From an uncultured Methanomicrobiales archaeon (lineage in GTDB: Archaea > Halobacteriota > Methanomicrobia > Methanomicrobiales > Methanospirillaceae): a stretch of 64,000 nucleotides of DNA. The position numbers and the translations under genes are program-made. Under the pieces are notes generated by a model that saw nothing but the letters and a program-made list of their open reading frames with translations, was not told where the DNA came from and made no database searches. The stretch is from positions 372,001 through 436,000 of the forward strand of contig CAILCG010000014.1 of assembly GCA_903832665.1 (NCBI GenBank), given 5' to 3'. Shown piece by piece: positions 26,653-35,071 of the stretch (the stretch's first letter is position 1; every line of letters starts with the position of its first letter).

Positions 26653-27683
26653 TTATTTCCTCATGATGGCAAGGCCGGCGATGAGTCCGAACAGTGCAGC
26701 AATAATAGTGAATCCGGGAGTCTTTGCGGCAGACGAGGAAATGCTGCCGGATTGCATGCTGTTCGCTCGGCACTCACCGTGCGGATGATCCGGGCCACCT
26801 GCTCTACGGCATCAACAACCCGGGGACCGGACCGGCTGATCAGATCTGAGTTCACCGCATATACCTGGTGATTCTTAACCGCCGACAGTGACGCATACTG
26901 CAGATTGTTCATAAAGGCATCAAGAATCATATCTTTCGTCGATAGATCCATACCATTGCCTTCATTCACGAGAATGATATCAGGATTTTTCATCAGGAAC
27001 TCTTCAAGCGACACCGTGCCCCATCTGTTCCGGCCGGCAAAAACATTCACGCCACCGGCACGGACGATCACATCATCCTGGAGTGTATCGTTACCGCTCA
27101 CATACAGTGGATCATTCCAGACCACGTGGGCAACAGTCGGCCGCTGCGATATTTGCGCAGAGGATGCAACGGCAGATAAGCGGGAGGAAAGGTTTGCACT
27201 CAGTAATTCCGCCTGCGGCTTTGCTCCGGTAAGGTTCCCGATTACGCCGATATCCCGTATCATATCCGCGATATTCCGGGGGGAGACCACAACGACGGGT
27301 AAGCCAAGTCCCCGGAGACGGTTTACGGTCTCCTTTGGTGTGATATCTGATGCAATAACAAGATCCGGCCGGACTGCGACCACCTTTTCTACGCTGACGG
27401 CGGAGTAATCCCCGATGGAGGGGATGCCCGTCACTTCCGGGGGATAATTGTCGACCGTGGTCACCCCAACTACCCGGTCAAGAAGACCGAGCGAGGCAAG
27501 GATCTCGGTATTCGAGGGTGCCAGTGATACGATACGTATTGGCATCGCATTGAGGGTAATGGTTGCACCGGTATCATCGGTTATTGTGATGGCTGTCACG
27601 GGCAGGATAATACACCCCAGTACAACCGCCATGACAAGCAGAATTCCGGGATAAAATTCCGAAATCCTGCATACGGGATTCAT
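26653..27683 (-). pseudogene. btuF: Cobalamin ABC transporter substrate-binding protein BtuF, 3' frameshift
   Basis: A signal/anchor segment (LLVMAVVLGCIILPVTA) is followed by a BtuF-type binding domain: DDTGATITLNAMPIRIVSLA, then PSNTEILASLGLLDRVVGVT, VEKVVAVRPDLVIAS, and NVFAGRNRWGTVSLEEFL. The main open frame ends with an odd tail (from about residue 305). One base shift near 26770-26800 restores a typical archaeal C terminus: AKTPGFTIIAALFGLIAGLA then IMRK and a stop at 26653, a PGF-type sorting/anchor segment. The gene starts immediately after the upstream stop. Confidence 0.85.
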
Positions 27684-28433
27684 TTATTCGGCTCCGCGAA
27701 TGAGAGAGGAAAGATATCCGGTGCTCTGGTCTGCCGCAGCAAGTTCCCGCGTCTCTACGACAAGGGTTGCCTGTTGCGGGAGTCTTTTCATAACGCGGGG
27801 AAAATCGATCGTTCCGGTACCGCAGGCACTATGGTCGTCGATTGTCCCGCCATTATCGTGGAGGTGGACATGGCAGAATCCCCCGGCTGCCAGAAATTCA
27901 TCGAGGTTTCCGTTGAGCCGGGCATGGCCACAGTCGAGGGTGAATCCAAGGCCGCGGTCGGTAAGTTCAGGCAGGAAGGCGGGAGTACGGAAATGGCAGC
28001 ATTCCCAGCTGCCCATGTTTTCAATACAGACTTTAACCCCGTGCTCCACCTGGAGCAGGGCCAGCTCATCAAGTGAGTGCAACAGGGAGGCATAAGAGCG
28101 ATCCCTGACCTGCTCGTATGATGAGAAGCCCGGGTGGACCACAAGATGTTCAGCGCCGATACGGGCGGAGACTGCCAGCACATCTCCGAGTACTGCAATC
28201 GAAGTACTCCGCATGCGTTCGCTGACCGCAGCGATGTTAACTTCACTGCATGGCGCATGGACGCTGTACGAGAATGGGTGTTCACTGCATGGAGTGCAAT
28301 CAGAAAGGAGGTCGTGCAATCCATCGGCAAGGATCTCCATGTGCGATGTCCTGGTGGAAAGAGTATCGAGGGCCCGGTCGAGCGGGTGGTCGATGCAGCA
28401 GAAGGTCGAGATGAAAAGGTGTTGTGGGGTCAA
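27684..28433 (-). CDS. Sugar phosphate isomerase/epimerase-like TIM-barrel protein
   Basis: The 249 residues match the xylose isomerase-like TIM-barrel (AP endonuclease 2) superfamily. Motifs are HLVVHPGFSSYEQ, VKVCIENMGSWE, LGFTLDCGHARLNG, FCHVHLHDNGGTIDDHSACG and VVETRE, giving the His, Glu and Asp metal ligands of the fold. The start is TTG 28433, just after GGAGTGA that contains the stop of btuD; the longer open frame upstream is out-of-frame btuD sequence. It sits between btuD and btuF, so a role in cobamide salvage is suggested by position only. The substrate is unknown. Confidence 0.78.
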   Translation of the reverse strand: MTPQHLFISTFCCIDHPLDRALDTLSTRTSHMEILADGLHDLLSDCTPCSEHPFSYSVHAPCSEVNIAAVSERMRSTSIAVLGDVLAVSARIGAEHLVVHPGFSSYEQVRDRSYASLLHSLDELALLQVEHGVKVCIENMGSWECCHFRTPAFLPELTDRGLGFTLDCGHARLNGNLDEFLAAGGFCHVHLHDNGGTIDDHSACGTGTIDFPRVMKRLPQQATLVVETRELAAADQSTGYLSSLIRGAE

Positions 28434-28437
28434 AAGT

Positions 28438-29724
28438 TCACTCCGAAAATTGTTGAATTTTGTTAGGTGCTGTATCCAGAAGCCCGAGTATCCCGTTGAA
28501 ACTGCCAGTGCAGTGTGCGCCGGCAGCACACAGATCCTGAAAATGTGCGGCTGCAACACCTTTGGCAAAATCATAGGAGGGAAAATCCCGGCCCTCCGGC
28601 AGGTGGACGATGATCCGCGCCGGATCAGCCTCGCGAAGCGCGATGAGGACCGGCAGGTTACCGGTCCCCACCGGGTGCATTGAAAGAATGATACGATCTG
28701 CCCGGGAGAACAGAGATCGCATTTTTTTGAGTGAATGGGCCGGGATCTGCGAGAAAGGCAGGATCGGTATGCAGGGAATCTCCAGCGCTTTTGCCGTGAG
28801 ATAATCGGTATCCGTAGTCGCAAGGATACCAGCGGTGAGGGAGAATCCTTTCCGGGAAAGGAAGTGCAGGAGGTCTGTCCCGCTTCCCCCTCCGGAGATT
28901 ACCAGCACGTTAGGGATGTTGTCCGGGGCAATTCTCCCGGTTGTCACGGCAAGCGGCATGAGGAAGGTCCGCCCTGTGGCCGGGTGGACCGAAGTGATCA
29001 CATCTGCACCGTAAACCTCCCGGATTTTTTCTGGCGTCAGAACATGTGAGGGTATGTCATCGGCAACAACCTGTCCGTTCCGGATCATGATGAGCCGGTC
29101 ACAAAAGAGCGCGGCAAGGTTGAGATCGTGGAATACTCCGATGATCGTGGACCCGGAACCGGCGAGATTACGCATGAGAGAAAGAACTTCGGACTGGTGG
29201 GTGAGGTCAAGATGCGATGTAGGCTCATCGAGCAGGAGTACCTGGGTCTCCTGCGCAAGGGCACGGGCAATGAGCACCCGCTGCCATTCACCCCCGCTCA
29301 AAGCCCGGATTGACCGGTCCTTCAGGTGAGTGAGGCCGGTTTCTTCGAGTGCAGTATGGCACCGGGCATAATCGGCCGGGGCAAGCGCGGAAAAACGGCT
29401 GGTCCGGGCATACCGGGCCATCAGGACGACCTGAAGGACCGTGTAGGAGAACGGGCGTTCCTCATCCTGAGGGACAAAACCGACCGCCATGCCCAGTTCT
29501 GCGGGAGTATAATCGCCGATCTCTTTTCCGTTCAATTCGAGGATGCCGCTTGCCGGTATCACGCGGCTGAACGCCCGCAGGAGCGTTGTCTTGCCCGAGC
29601 CATTCGGCCCGATGATGCCGGTGAAGGTGCCCGGTGCAAACGAACAGCTGATGGATTTGACTATCTCCTGCATGCCGTACCCTGCATGGAGGTTCTCTGC
29701 ATTGATGCACTGCCGGCCGGTCAT
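28438..29724 (-). CDS. btuD: Cobalamin ABC transporter ATPase BtuD with C-terminal extension
   Basis: Residues 1 to about 250 are an FecCD-type ABC ATPase: Walker A GPNGSGKTT, signature LSGGEWQRVLIARAL, Walker B VLLLDEPTSHLD, His GVFHDLN. Residues about 265-428 are an extension that starts NIPNVLVISGGGSGTDLLHF and contains SLTAGILATTDTDY and RADRIILSMHPVGTGNLPVL. The extension has a Rossmann-like pattern and is not part of bacterial BtuD. It may bind a nucleotide or cobamide precursor. ATGA overlap links it to btuC. Confidence 0.9.
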   Translation of the reverse strand: MTGRQCINAENLHAGYGMQEIVKSISCSFAPGTFTGIIGPNGSGKTTLLRAFSRVIPASGILELNGKEIGDYTPAELGMAVGFVPQDEERPFSYTVLQVVLMARYARTSRFSALAPADYARCHTALEETGLTHLKDRSIRALSGGEWQRVLIARALAQETQVLLLDEPTSHLDLTHQSEVLSLMRNLAGSGSTIIGVFHDLNLAALFCDRLIMIRNGQVVADDIPSHVLTPEKIREVYGADVITSVHPATGRTFLMPLAVTTGRIAPDNIPNVLVISGGGSGTDLLHFLSRKGFSLTAGILATTDTDYLTAKALEIPCIPILPFSQIPAHSLKKMRSLFSRADRIILSMHPVGTGNLPVLIALREADPARIIVHLPEGRDFPSYDFAKGVAAAHFQDLCAAGAHCTGSFNGILGLLDTAPNKIQQFSE

Positions 29725-30794
29725 GTGGCCACCCCCCGCTGGTGAATCAGCCAGATGAAAAACGACGCCCCGATAAATGCCGTGATGATCCCGACCGGCA
29801 GATCGGAGAAAAATGTGCGGGCAATAGTATCGGACAGGACGAGGAAGATTCCACCAACGAGGAGGCTGGCGGGAATGACCGCCCGGTTATCCGGGCCAAT
29901 CAGCATCCGGACAATGTGCGGGGTGACAAGCCCTATAAATCCAATCGCGCCGGCAATCGAGACGGCGCCGGCTACAAGCAGGGTGCTGCCGCCGAGCACA
30001 ATCCAGCGGACCCGGGTCGCATCAATACCGAGATGAGCGGCGGTCTCTTCGCCAAGTGAGAGGGCATTGAGGTCACGGCCCATGAAGAAGAGCAGTGCAC
30101 CGGCCGGAACGAGGATACCTGCTGCAAGGAACGCATCGGATTGGGATGCATTCCAGAACCCCCCCATGAGCCAGAAGATGATCTGGTGGACGTTCTGGCC
30201 GGCGATCGTGATCAGGAACGAGACGAGGGCTGAGAAGAAGAACGAGACGGCAATGCCGGTCAAGAGAAGAGTTTCGACAGAGATCACGCCCCGCCTGCCG
30301 GCAATGGACCAGACGATCAGGATTGCGGCCACGGCTCCAATCCATGCGAATACCGGTACAAAGAAACCCCCCAGGAATACGATCGCAAGGGAAGCTCCCA
30401 GTGCCCCACCGGAAGATGTGCCGAGAATATACGGATCGGCCATCGGATTCCTGAAGAGTGCCTGCATCGCCGCACCGGCTACGGCAAGGCTTGCACCGAC
30501 AAAGAATGCAGCAAAAACACGGGGGAGCCGGATTCCGCCGACTATATCTGCAGTTCCCGGTGCCGTGGAGACAAAGCCGAATCCCGCCGGGCCGGTGAAG
30601 ATGCAGAGTACGATTGTCAGGACGGCAACAACGGCAAGGCAGATTATAAGCGGGATGGTTTTTGTCAAAAGTAAGATCACTCCATCAGTTTCAGTTAACG
30701 GGGCAGAGTCCTGGGACAGCCTGATGCTCTGTATGGACCGGATGTGCGGAAGCAGCCGATCGGGCGTACCGTTGATCTTCCGGTTGCCCGACAT
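29721..30794 (-). CDS. btuC: Cobalamin ABC transporter permease BtuC
   Basis: The 357-residue FecCD-family permease has about ten membrane segments. Family motifs are GGIRLPRVFAAFFVGASLAV, GAAMQALFRNPMADPYILG, and near the C terminus GAIGFIGLVTPHIVRMLIGP, followed by DTIARTF. It is the first gene of btuC-btuD-TIM-btuF-cbiZ, an uptake and remodelling operon for corrinoids that methanogens need for their methyltransferase (Mtr). Confidence 0.93.
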   Translation of the reverse strand: MSGNRKINGTPDRLLPHIRSIQSIRLSQDSAPLTETDGVILLLTKTIPLIICLAVVAVLTIVLCIFTGPAGFGFVSTAPGTADIVGGIRLPRVFAAFFVGASLAVAGAAMQALFRNPMADPYILGTSSGGALGASLAIVFLGGFFVPVFAWIGAVAAILIVWSIAGRRGVISVETLLLTGIAVSFFFSALVSFLITIAGQNVHQIIFWLMGGFWNASQSDAFLAAGILVPAGALLFFMGRDLNALSLGEETAAHLGIDATRVRWIVLGGSTLLVAGAVSIAGAIGFIGLVTPHIVRMLIGPDNRAVIPASLLVGGIFLVLSDTIARTFFSDLPVGIITAFIGASFFIWLIHQRGVAT

Positions 30795-30855
30795 GGCCTT
30801 TCACAATCACGACAGCTCCCGCGTGAACAACCGGGGGTCGTAAGGATGCCTCCGG

Positions 30856-31221
30856 CTACGCAGTCCTACCCACGAGAGAACGCTCCTGCGTGAGAGCAAA
30901 CCGGACAAATGCGTCGCCATCTTTAAGGGGTTCGGTCGCAATCGACTTCTCATCGGCAGTGTCCGAGCGGAACATCTGCACGCTGCCGCTCTCCTGCACA
31001 GGGCATGAGTACCGGACTTCAAGCGGGTTCTCGTGCCCGTGTATCCCGGGCTTGCGGGAATAGTTGTATGCGAATGCAACAGACCACCGGTCTTCCTGCA
31101 TGTCCACGTATACGGTTCCCACGAGCTGCTGGTTGTTGTGCCGGATCACGACTTCATCTTCGAATTTTTCGATGAGTTGTTGTGTTACTGCCTGCGGTTT
31201 GATTCCAAAAATTTTTGACAT
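30856..31221 (-). CDS. Hypothetical protein, 121 residues
   Basis: The start has a strong GGAGGT ten bases upstream. The soluble, mixed alpha/beta product contains KPQAVTQQLIEKFEDEVVIR, DRWSVAFAYNYSRKPG and EVRYSCPVQESGSVQMFRSD. I recognise no family. It lies between the cobamide operon and the cation transport genes and may be transcribed alone. Confidence 0.65.
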   Translation of the reverse strand: MSKIFGIKPQAVTQQLIEKFEDEVVIRHNNQQLVGTVYVDMQEDRWSVAFAYNYSRKPGIHGHENPLEVRYSCPVQESGSVQMFRSDTADEKSIATEPLKDGDAFVRFALTQERSLVGRTA

Positions 31222-31275
31222 CTTCTTACCTCCATTTCCTTGATAGAATTACTGTAGTCTCATGTCATTACCGGT

Positions 31276-32244
31276 TCAGTGTGAATGCACCGGAAGGCCG
31301 TCATGGTTATGCTCCACGATATGATGGTACTCGGGCCCCGATGCCGTCACGGGATCGACGTGAATGGTTGCATCCGAAAGATACCGGAGATGATGATGAA
31401 GTTCATGCCGGTATTCTTTTGCAATCGCGTGATCTTTTTCAACGGACAGTAATGAATCGACCGTGATATTGATCTCCGCATGAAGCCGGTGCCCGAGCCA
31501 CCGGACCTTGACATCAGTAATTTCCACCACGCCATCGACATGATCGGCAGTGTGGCGAATCTCATCGGTAACTGCCGGGTCAACGCCATCAAGAAGTCGG
31601 GTGAAGATAGTCTTTACCGAATCCCAGACGATCCAGAATATCATAACCGTGATGATGAGCCCGATCACCGGGTCGGCGAGCGGGAACCCGAGATAGACCC
31701 CGACTGCACCGATAAGGACCGCAAGGCTCGTGAGCCCGTCCGTCCGTGCATGGTAGCCATCCGCGACGAGCGCGGCACTGCCAATCTCGGTACCAACCCG
31801 GATGCGGAGCTGTGCCACGGCCTCGTTCCCAATAAACCCGATCAGTGCTGCGGCTGCCACCGCCCACAGAAAGGTCACTTCCTGCGGATGGAAGAGCCGG
31901 TCGATGGAAACGTACCCGGCTACGATTGCCGAGATCAGGATCATCAGAACCATGAACACCCCCGCGAGATCCTCGACCCGTCCATACCCGTAGGTGAAAC
32001 GTTGCGTTGGTTTCCACCGGGCCAGCATGAACGCGAACAGGAGCGGTATCGCGGTGAGTGCGTCGCCGAAATTGTGGATCGTGTCGGCGAGCAGGGCTAT
32101 GCTGCCGGAATAATAGACGATGATGACCTGGATGAACGCGGTAATGAACATGCCGACGAACGACCACTTCACCGCCCGGATGCCCCGCCCGGTGGTGAGG
32201 ATGGATGGATCGACAATCCCGTGCGTATGGCCGTGATGACGGAC
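31276..32244 (-). CDS. CDF-family cation efflux protein lacking a recognisable start
   Basis: The product is a cation diffusion facilitator with a His-rich N terminus (VRHHGHTHGIVDPS), about six membrane segments, and the two metal sites ALLADTIHNFGDAL and VADGYHARTDGL, then a cytoplasmic domain (HRLHAEINITVD). CDF proteins export Zn, Co, Ni or similar ions by proton exchange. No start codon precedes VRHHGH. Upstream codons are cbiM sequence read in the wrong frame, so the gene's own start was lost in a fusion (see cbiM fragment). It may be expressed only from an upstream start in the same frame (open to 32424). Confidence 0.75.
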   Translation of the reverse strand, partial: VRHHGHTHGIVDPSILTTGRGIRAVKWSFVGMFITAFIQVIIVYYSGSIALLADTIHNFGDALTAIPLLFAFMLARWKPTQRFTYGYGRVEDLAGVFMVLMILISAIVAGYVSIDRLFHPQEVTFLWAVAAAALIGFIGNEAVAQLRIRVGTEIGSAALVADGYHARTDGLTSLAVLIGAVGVYLGFPLADPVIGLIITVMIFWIVWDSVKTIFTRLLDGVDPAVTDEIRHTADHVDGVVEITDVKVRWLGHRLHAEINITVDSLLSVEKDHAIAKEYRHELHHHLRYLSDATIHVDPVTASGPEYHHIVEHNHDGLPVHSH

Positions 32245-32408
32245 AAGATGAAGATGAACGCCCCGCAGACTCCAAGCAGCGGCAGGTATTCCCGGTCTTT
32301 TCGCATCATCGCCCGCAATTCGAGAATTCCCATGATGAGGAACGGGAGAGCGATTATCCACCAGACGATACACCATTGCCAGGGTAAGAATCCTTCCATA
32401 ATGTGCAT
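32236..32408 (-). pseudogene. cbiM: 5' fragment of a second cbiM
   Basis: MHIMEGFLPWQWCIVWWIIA, then LPFLIMGILELRAMMRKDRE and YLPLLGVCGAFIFILSV are the start of a CbiM cobalt-uptake protein, including the N-terminal Met-His metal-binding motif. After about 57 codons similarity ends and the CDF transporter begins in another frame. The junction is at about 32236-32246. A deletion that removed the rest of cbiM and the CDF start is the simplest explanation. Confidence 0.72.
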
Positions 32409-32593
32409 AGTAATACAGGATCAACTTTATTTGTTTTAACTAAATAAAAGTTGCTTAGTTGATGCGTACGGCCATGATCATGAGGAAATACTCTGATATG
32501 AAACCGGGTCCGGAGAAATTTCCCACAAAAAAAAGAGAATAGATGAATGAGAGATATGGGCGATAATTTTCTCGTTACATCCGCACGGTTATA

Positions 32594-32953
32594 TCATAAG
32601 CCCTCCCGTGCTGGCGGGTTTTTCTTCTTCAATTTCGTTGCGAGTATCGAGGCTCCGAATACTGCAATGAAGGCAAGGAAAACCCCGGCAATAATTGCGA
32701 TTGCTTCGCCGGGTTTGCCCCACTCGGTTCCCAGTGTATAATCGGGAAGAGGGGACTCGTAGGAGAAGCGACCAGGGATATCTTCTTTCACCTCAGCATT
32801 CGGCGGCGTATCTCCGGTCAGGGTCTTATCGCCCTGAATGACAAGCGCGGTACTCTCAAGCCCGTCAGGATCTCCCGATGCAAAAAATACTGCAAGCAAT
32901 CCGATAAGGACTGCAATACCAATTCCGATAATGATGAACGATTTTGTCTCCAT
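32594..32953 (-). CDS. cbiN: CbiN-like (PDGLE) subunit of ECF nickel/cobalt transporter
   Basis: The 119-residue protein has membrane segments at both ends (IIIGIGIAVLIGLLAVFF, and AIIAGVFLAFIAVFGASI) around an extracellular loop with SGDPDGLES, the PDGLE motif. It is the auxiliary subunit of archaeal CbiM/NikM systems. Its ATG shares an A with the cbiM stop. The cbiQ and cbiO genes expected next are absent; the cbiM fragment and CDF gene follow instead. Confidence 0.88.
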   Translation of the reverse strand: METKSFIIIGIGIAVLIGLLAVFFASGDPDGLESTALVIQGDKTLTGDTPPNAEVKEDIPGRFSYESPLPDYTLGTEWGKPGEAIAIIAGVFLAFIAVFGASILATKLKKKNPPAREGL

Positions 32954-33591
32954 CAGATACTCACCGCTTGGGGCAATGACACAACATCCGGTCTCGCTGT
33001 CGCTATCAGGTTCACCGCCGCGACGGTGATGAATCCTTCAATCAGTCCAATAGCTGCATGGTAGAGACCCATGGAGATGAGACCGGGCACAAGCGGAAAT
33101 GTGCCGGCAAAATACATCTCGACCGCAGCGGCCAGTGCCGGAATAAAACATGCGAGACATGCCGCGAGAAAGATGGATGCACTCTGGTTCCGGGTCACGG
33201 TCACCAGTCCACGGAACGAGTAAAATCCGACAAAGCCCCCGATGACTCCCATGTTGATAATGTTGGCTCCCATGGTTGTGATCCCCCCGTCACCAAAGAC
33301 GACACCCTGAATGACAAGGACCATCGGGAGAATAAACACAGCAGCAAACGGCGAACCAAGAATGATCGCGACGAGTGCTCCTCCAACAAGATGACCGCTC
33401 GTGCCCATGGTAACCGGGATATTGAATGCCTGGATTGCAAAGATCCCCGCCGCAAGTACCGCGACAAGGGGTATCTTCTCTTCAGTCATCTCTTTTCTTG
33501 CCCATCGTAAGGCGAGGGCAATAAAGACCAGGGCAATGATCCAATAGACAATGCCCTGCGTTATCGGTATGAATGCGTCCGGGATATGCAT
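32953..33591 (-). CDS. cbiM: CbiM/NikM family nickel/cobalt ECF transporter substrate-specific subunit
   Basis: The 212-residue protein starts MHIPDAFIPITQGIVYWIIA; the Met-His start and a further His bind metal in this family. It has about six membrane segments and the motif VTMGTSGHLVGGALVAIILG, with GDGGITTMGANIINMGVIGG. It forms an operon with cbiN. Nickel or cobalt specificity cannot be told from sequence. With no cbiQ/cbiO in the window the system would need energising subunits elsewhere. Confidence 0.92.
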   Translation of the reverse strand: MHIPDAFIPITQGIVYWIIALVFIALALRWARKEMTEEKIPLVAVLAAGIFAIQAFNIPVTMGTSGHLVGGALVAIILGSPFAAVFILPMVLVIQGVVFGDGGITTMGANIINMGVIGGFVGFYSFRGLVTVTRNQSASIFLAACLACFIPALAAAVEMYFAGTFPLVPGLISMGLYHAAIGLIEGFITVAAVNLIATARPDVVSLPQAVSI

Positions 33592-33750
33592 GTGTTTTCA
33601 CCAAAATGGATGTTACTATTATGAAATATTGTAATACGATGTAGATTAAATGTATTGCGATTTAACATTATTTTTGAAGACTTTGTAATGATCGTGTTAT
33701 CAAAATCTCTGAAAAAAGATATAGCAATTATCTTGTTCTTTATCCGGTTT

Positions 33751-34335
33751 TCAAATCCTCATCCCCGTAATCATCCCCACAACCTGCTGCGCCGTCACCG
33801 GGTCCACCACCCGCGCCAGTACCAGCCCCGCCATCACCACAAACAATGTCCAGAATACCTTATGGACCTGCTCGTTCTTCCCGAACGCCTCAATCACAAC
33901 CTCAACATTCGTCTTCATCGCCCGCTGGATCAGCTTCGGCAGGAACACGAAGAGCAGTAGGAACAGGACCGCAGCCCCTATGAACGCAAGTGTGATATCC
34001 GCCCGGTCCGCAAGGAAGATCCCGAGCGGGACTGCGAAGACTCCGGCCAGCATCGCCGTCATCCCAACCTCGCCAAACCAGAAGTAATGCCGCTTCTCCG
34101 CGTAGTTCAACCGTTCTGCATCCGTCAGCACGGAAAGATCGAAGATGCCGAATGTATGCAGCATCCCGTACCAGACAGCGTGCGATTCATCCGGGTCCGC
34201 AACGAACCCGAGGAAGAGGATCGCGATCGGCACGATGAGAAGCAAAAGGGGGAGGTGGGCCAGCACCATGACCGCCCCCAGCAGGACGCCGGCTCCGCAG
34301 ATGGCAGCCCGGGTCTGCAACTCGTTCTCAAACAT
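33751..34335 (-). CDS. Unrecognised membrane protein, 194 residues
   Basis: Starting at ATG 34335 (MFENELQTRAAICGAG), the protein has two membrane segments near the N terminus (AAICGAGVLLGAVMVLAHLP, then LLLLIVPIAILFLGFV), two central (MTAMLAGVFAVPLGIFLA, and ITLAFIGAAVLFLLLFVFL) and one at the C terminus (VFWTLFVVMAGLVLARVV). The linker carries EAFGKNEQVHKV. It is the last gene of a four-gene unknown operon and overlaps the preceding gene by eight bases. No family is recognised. Confidence 0.75.
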   Translation of the reverse strand: MFENELQTRAAICGAGVLLGAVMVLAHLPLLLLIVPIAILFLGFVADPDESHAVWYGMLHTFGIFDLSVLTDAERLNYAEKRHYFWFGEVGMTAMLAGVFAVPLGIFLADRADITLAFIGAAVLFLLLFVFLPKLIQRAMKTNVEVVIEAFGKNEQVHKVFWTLFVVMAGLVLARVVDPVTAQQVVGMITGMRI

Positions 34336-34825
34336 CCTCCCCGCCTCCCGGTACAATCGTGAGCTCGAAAACGGGGCTTGTGTAGCCGTGGTTTGCCGGG
34401 CGGAAGTCCCGGGCCTTTCCCGGCTGCCCGATCTTCCGGCGTGCGGTACGGATCCGGACCGTGTGGGTTCCCGGTGCCCGGGGATAGACTCTCCGGCCAT
34501 CGCTGCCCTGCACACTCAGGTAACCGGGGATCTCGAACCAGTACGGCCAGAAGCGGGTACCTTTCGGAAGATTCGTTCCCCGTTCGAGATCCTGCAGCAC
34601 CAGGGGGATCAGATCATCGTAGCGGACCTCAATGATAAGATCCGCATCCTCCAGCTCCGGGTTCAGATCCAGCTCGAAGAAGACCGGGCTGCGCCGGACC
34701 TCATCGAGCGTCAAGGGTGTGTCCTTCGTGAGCGGTTCAAGACCGCTGGAGGTGCCGCGGTATAACCCGGTCACGGTTGCGATCGGTCGCATCCTCGTAT
34801 CTGTTCCCTCCTTATCAAATTCCAT
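34328..34825 (-). CDS. Unrecognised beta-rich soluble protein, 165 residues
   Basis: The start ATG 34825 has CAAGGAGGACTATC upstream and lies inside the end of the previous gene. The product is rich in beta-strand-like segments: SPVFFELDLNPELEDADLII, then RFWPYWFEIPGYLSVQG, HTVRIRTARRKIG and SPVFELTIVPG. It has no signal peptide or cysteine. A jelly-roll-like shell or binding protein is possible, but I do not recognise it. Confidence 0.72.
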   Translation of the reverse strand: MEFDKEGTDTRMRPIATVTGLYRGTSSGLEPLTKDTPLTLDEVRRSPVFFELDLNPELEDADLIIEVRYDDLIPLVLQDLERGTNLPKGTRFWPYWFEIPGYLSVQGSDGRRVYPRAPGTHTVRIRTARRKIGQPGKARDFRPANHGYTSPVFELTIVPGGGEDV

Positions 34826-34979
34826 GATAGTCCTCCTTGTGGTGTTCGTACTCGTCCCGGTGTTTCCTGAACTCCTCGACCACTTCGTCATATTTGCCGA
34901 TCTTCTGGTAGATGGCAAACAGCATCGGATAGATCGGGAGTGCAGCTCCCAGGACAATTGCCAATAGTTCGGTTTCCAT
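34815..34979 (-). CDS. Single-span small protein, 54 residues
   Basis: METELLAIVLGAALPIYPML and FAIYQKIGKYDEVVEEFRKH, then RDEYEHHKEDYHGI, form one N-terminal membrane helix and a charged, possibly coiled-coil tail. An AGGAGG site lies ahead of its ATG (34979), and its end overlaps the next gene by 11 bases. Being embedded in the operon with good signals makes it a real gene despite its size. Confidence 0.75.
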   Translation of the reverse strand: METELLAIVLGAALPIYPMLFAIYQKIGKYDEVVEEFRKHRDEYEHHKEDYHGI

Positions 34980-35071
34980 AATGGCCCTCCTGCAACAACA
35001 ACGAGCAAGCCGGAAAAAGTGGTGACCGGTGGGTCGCCTCCCCTCCCGGCCGGTTCGTCATTCTGCACTGA

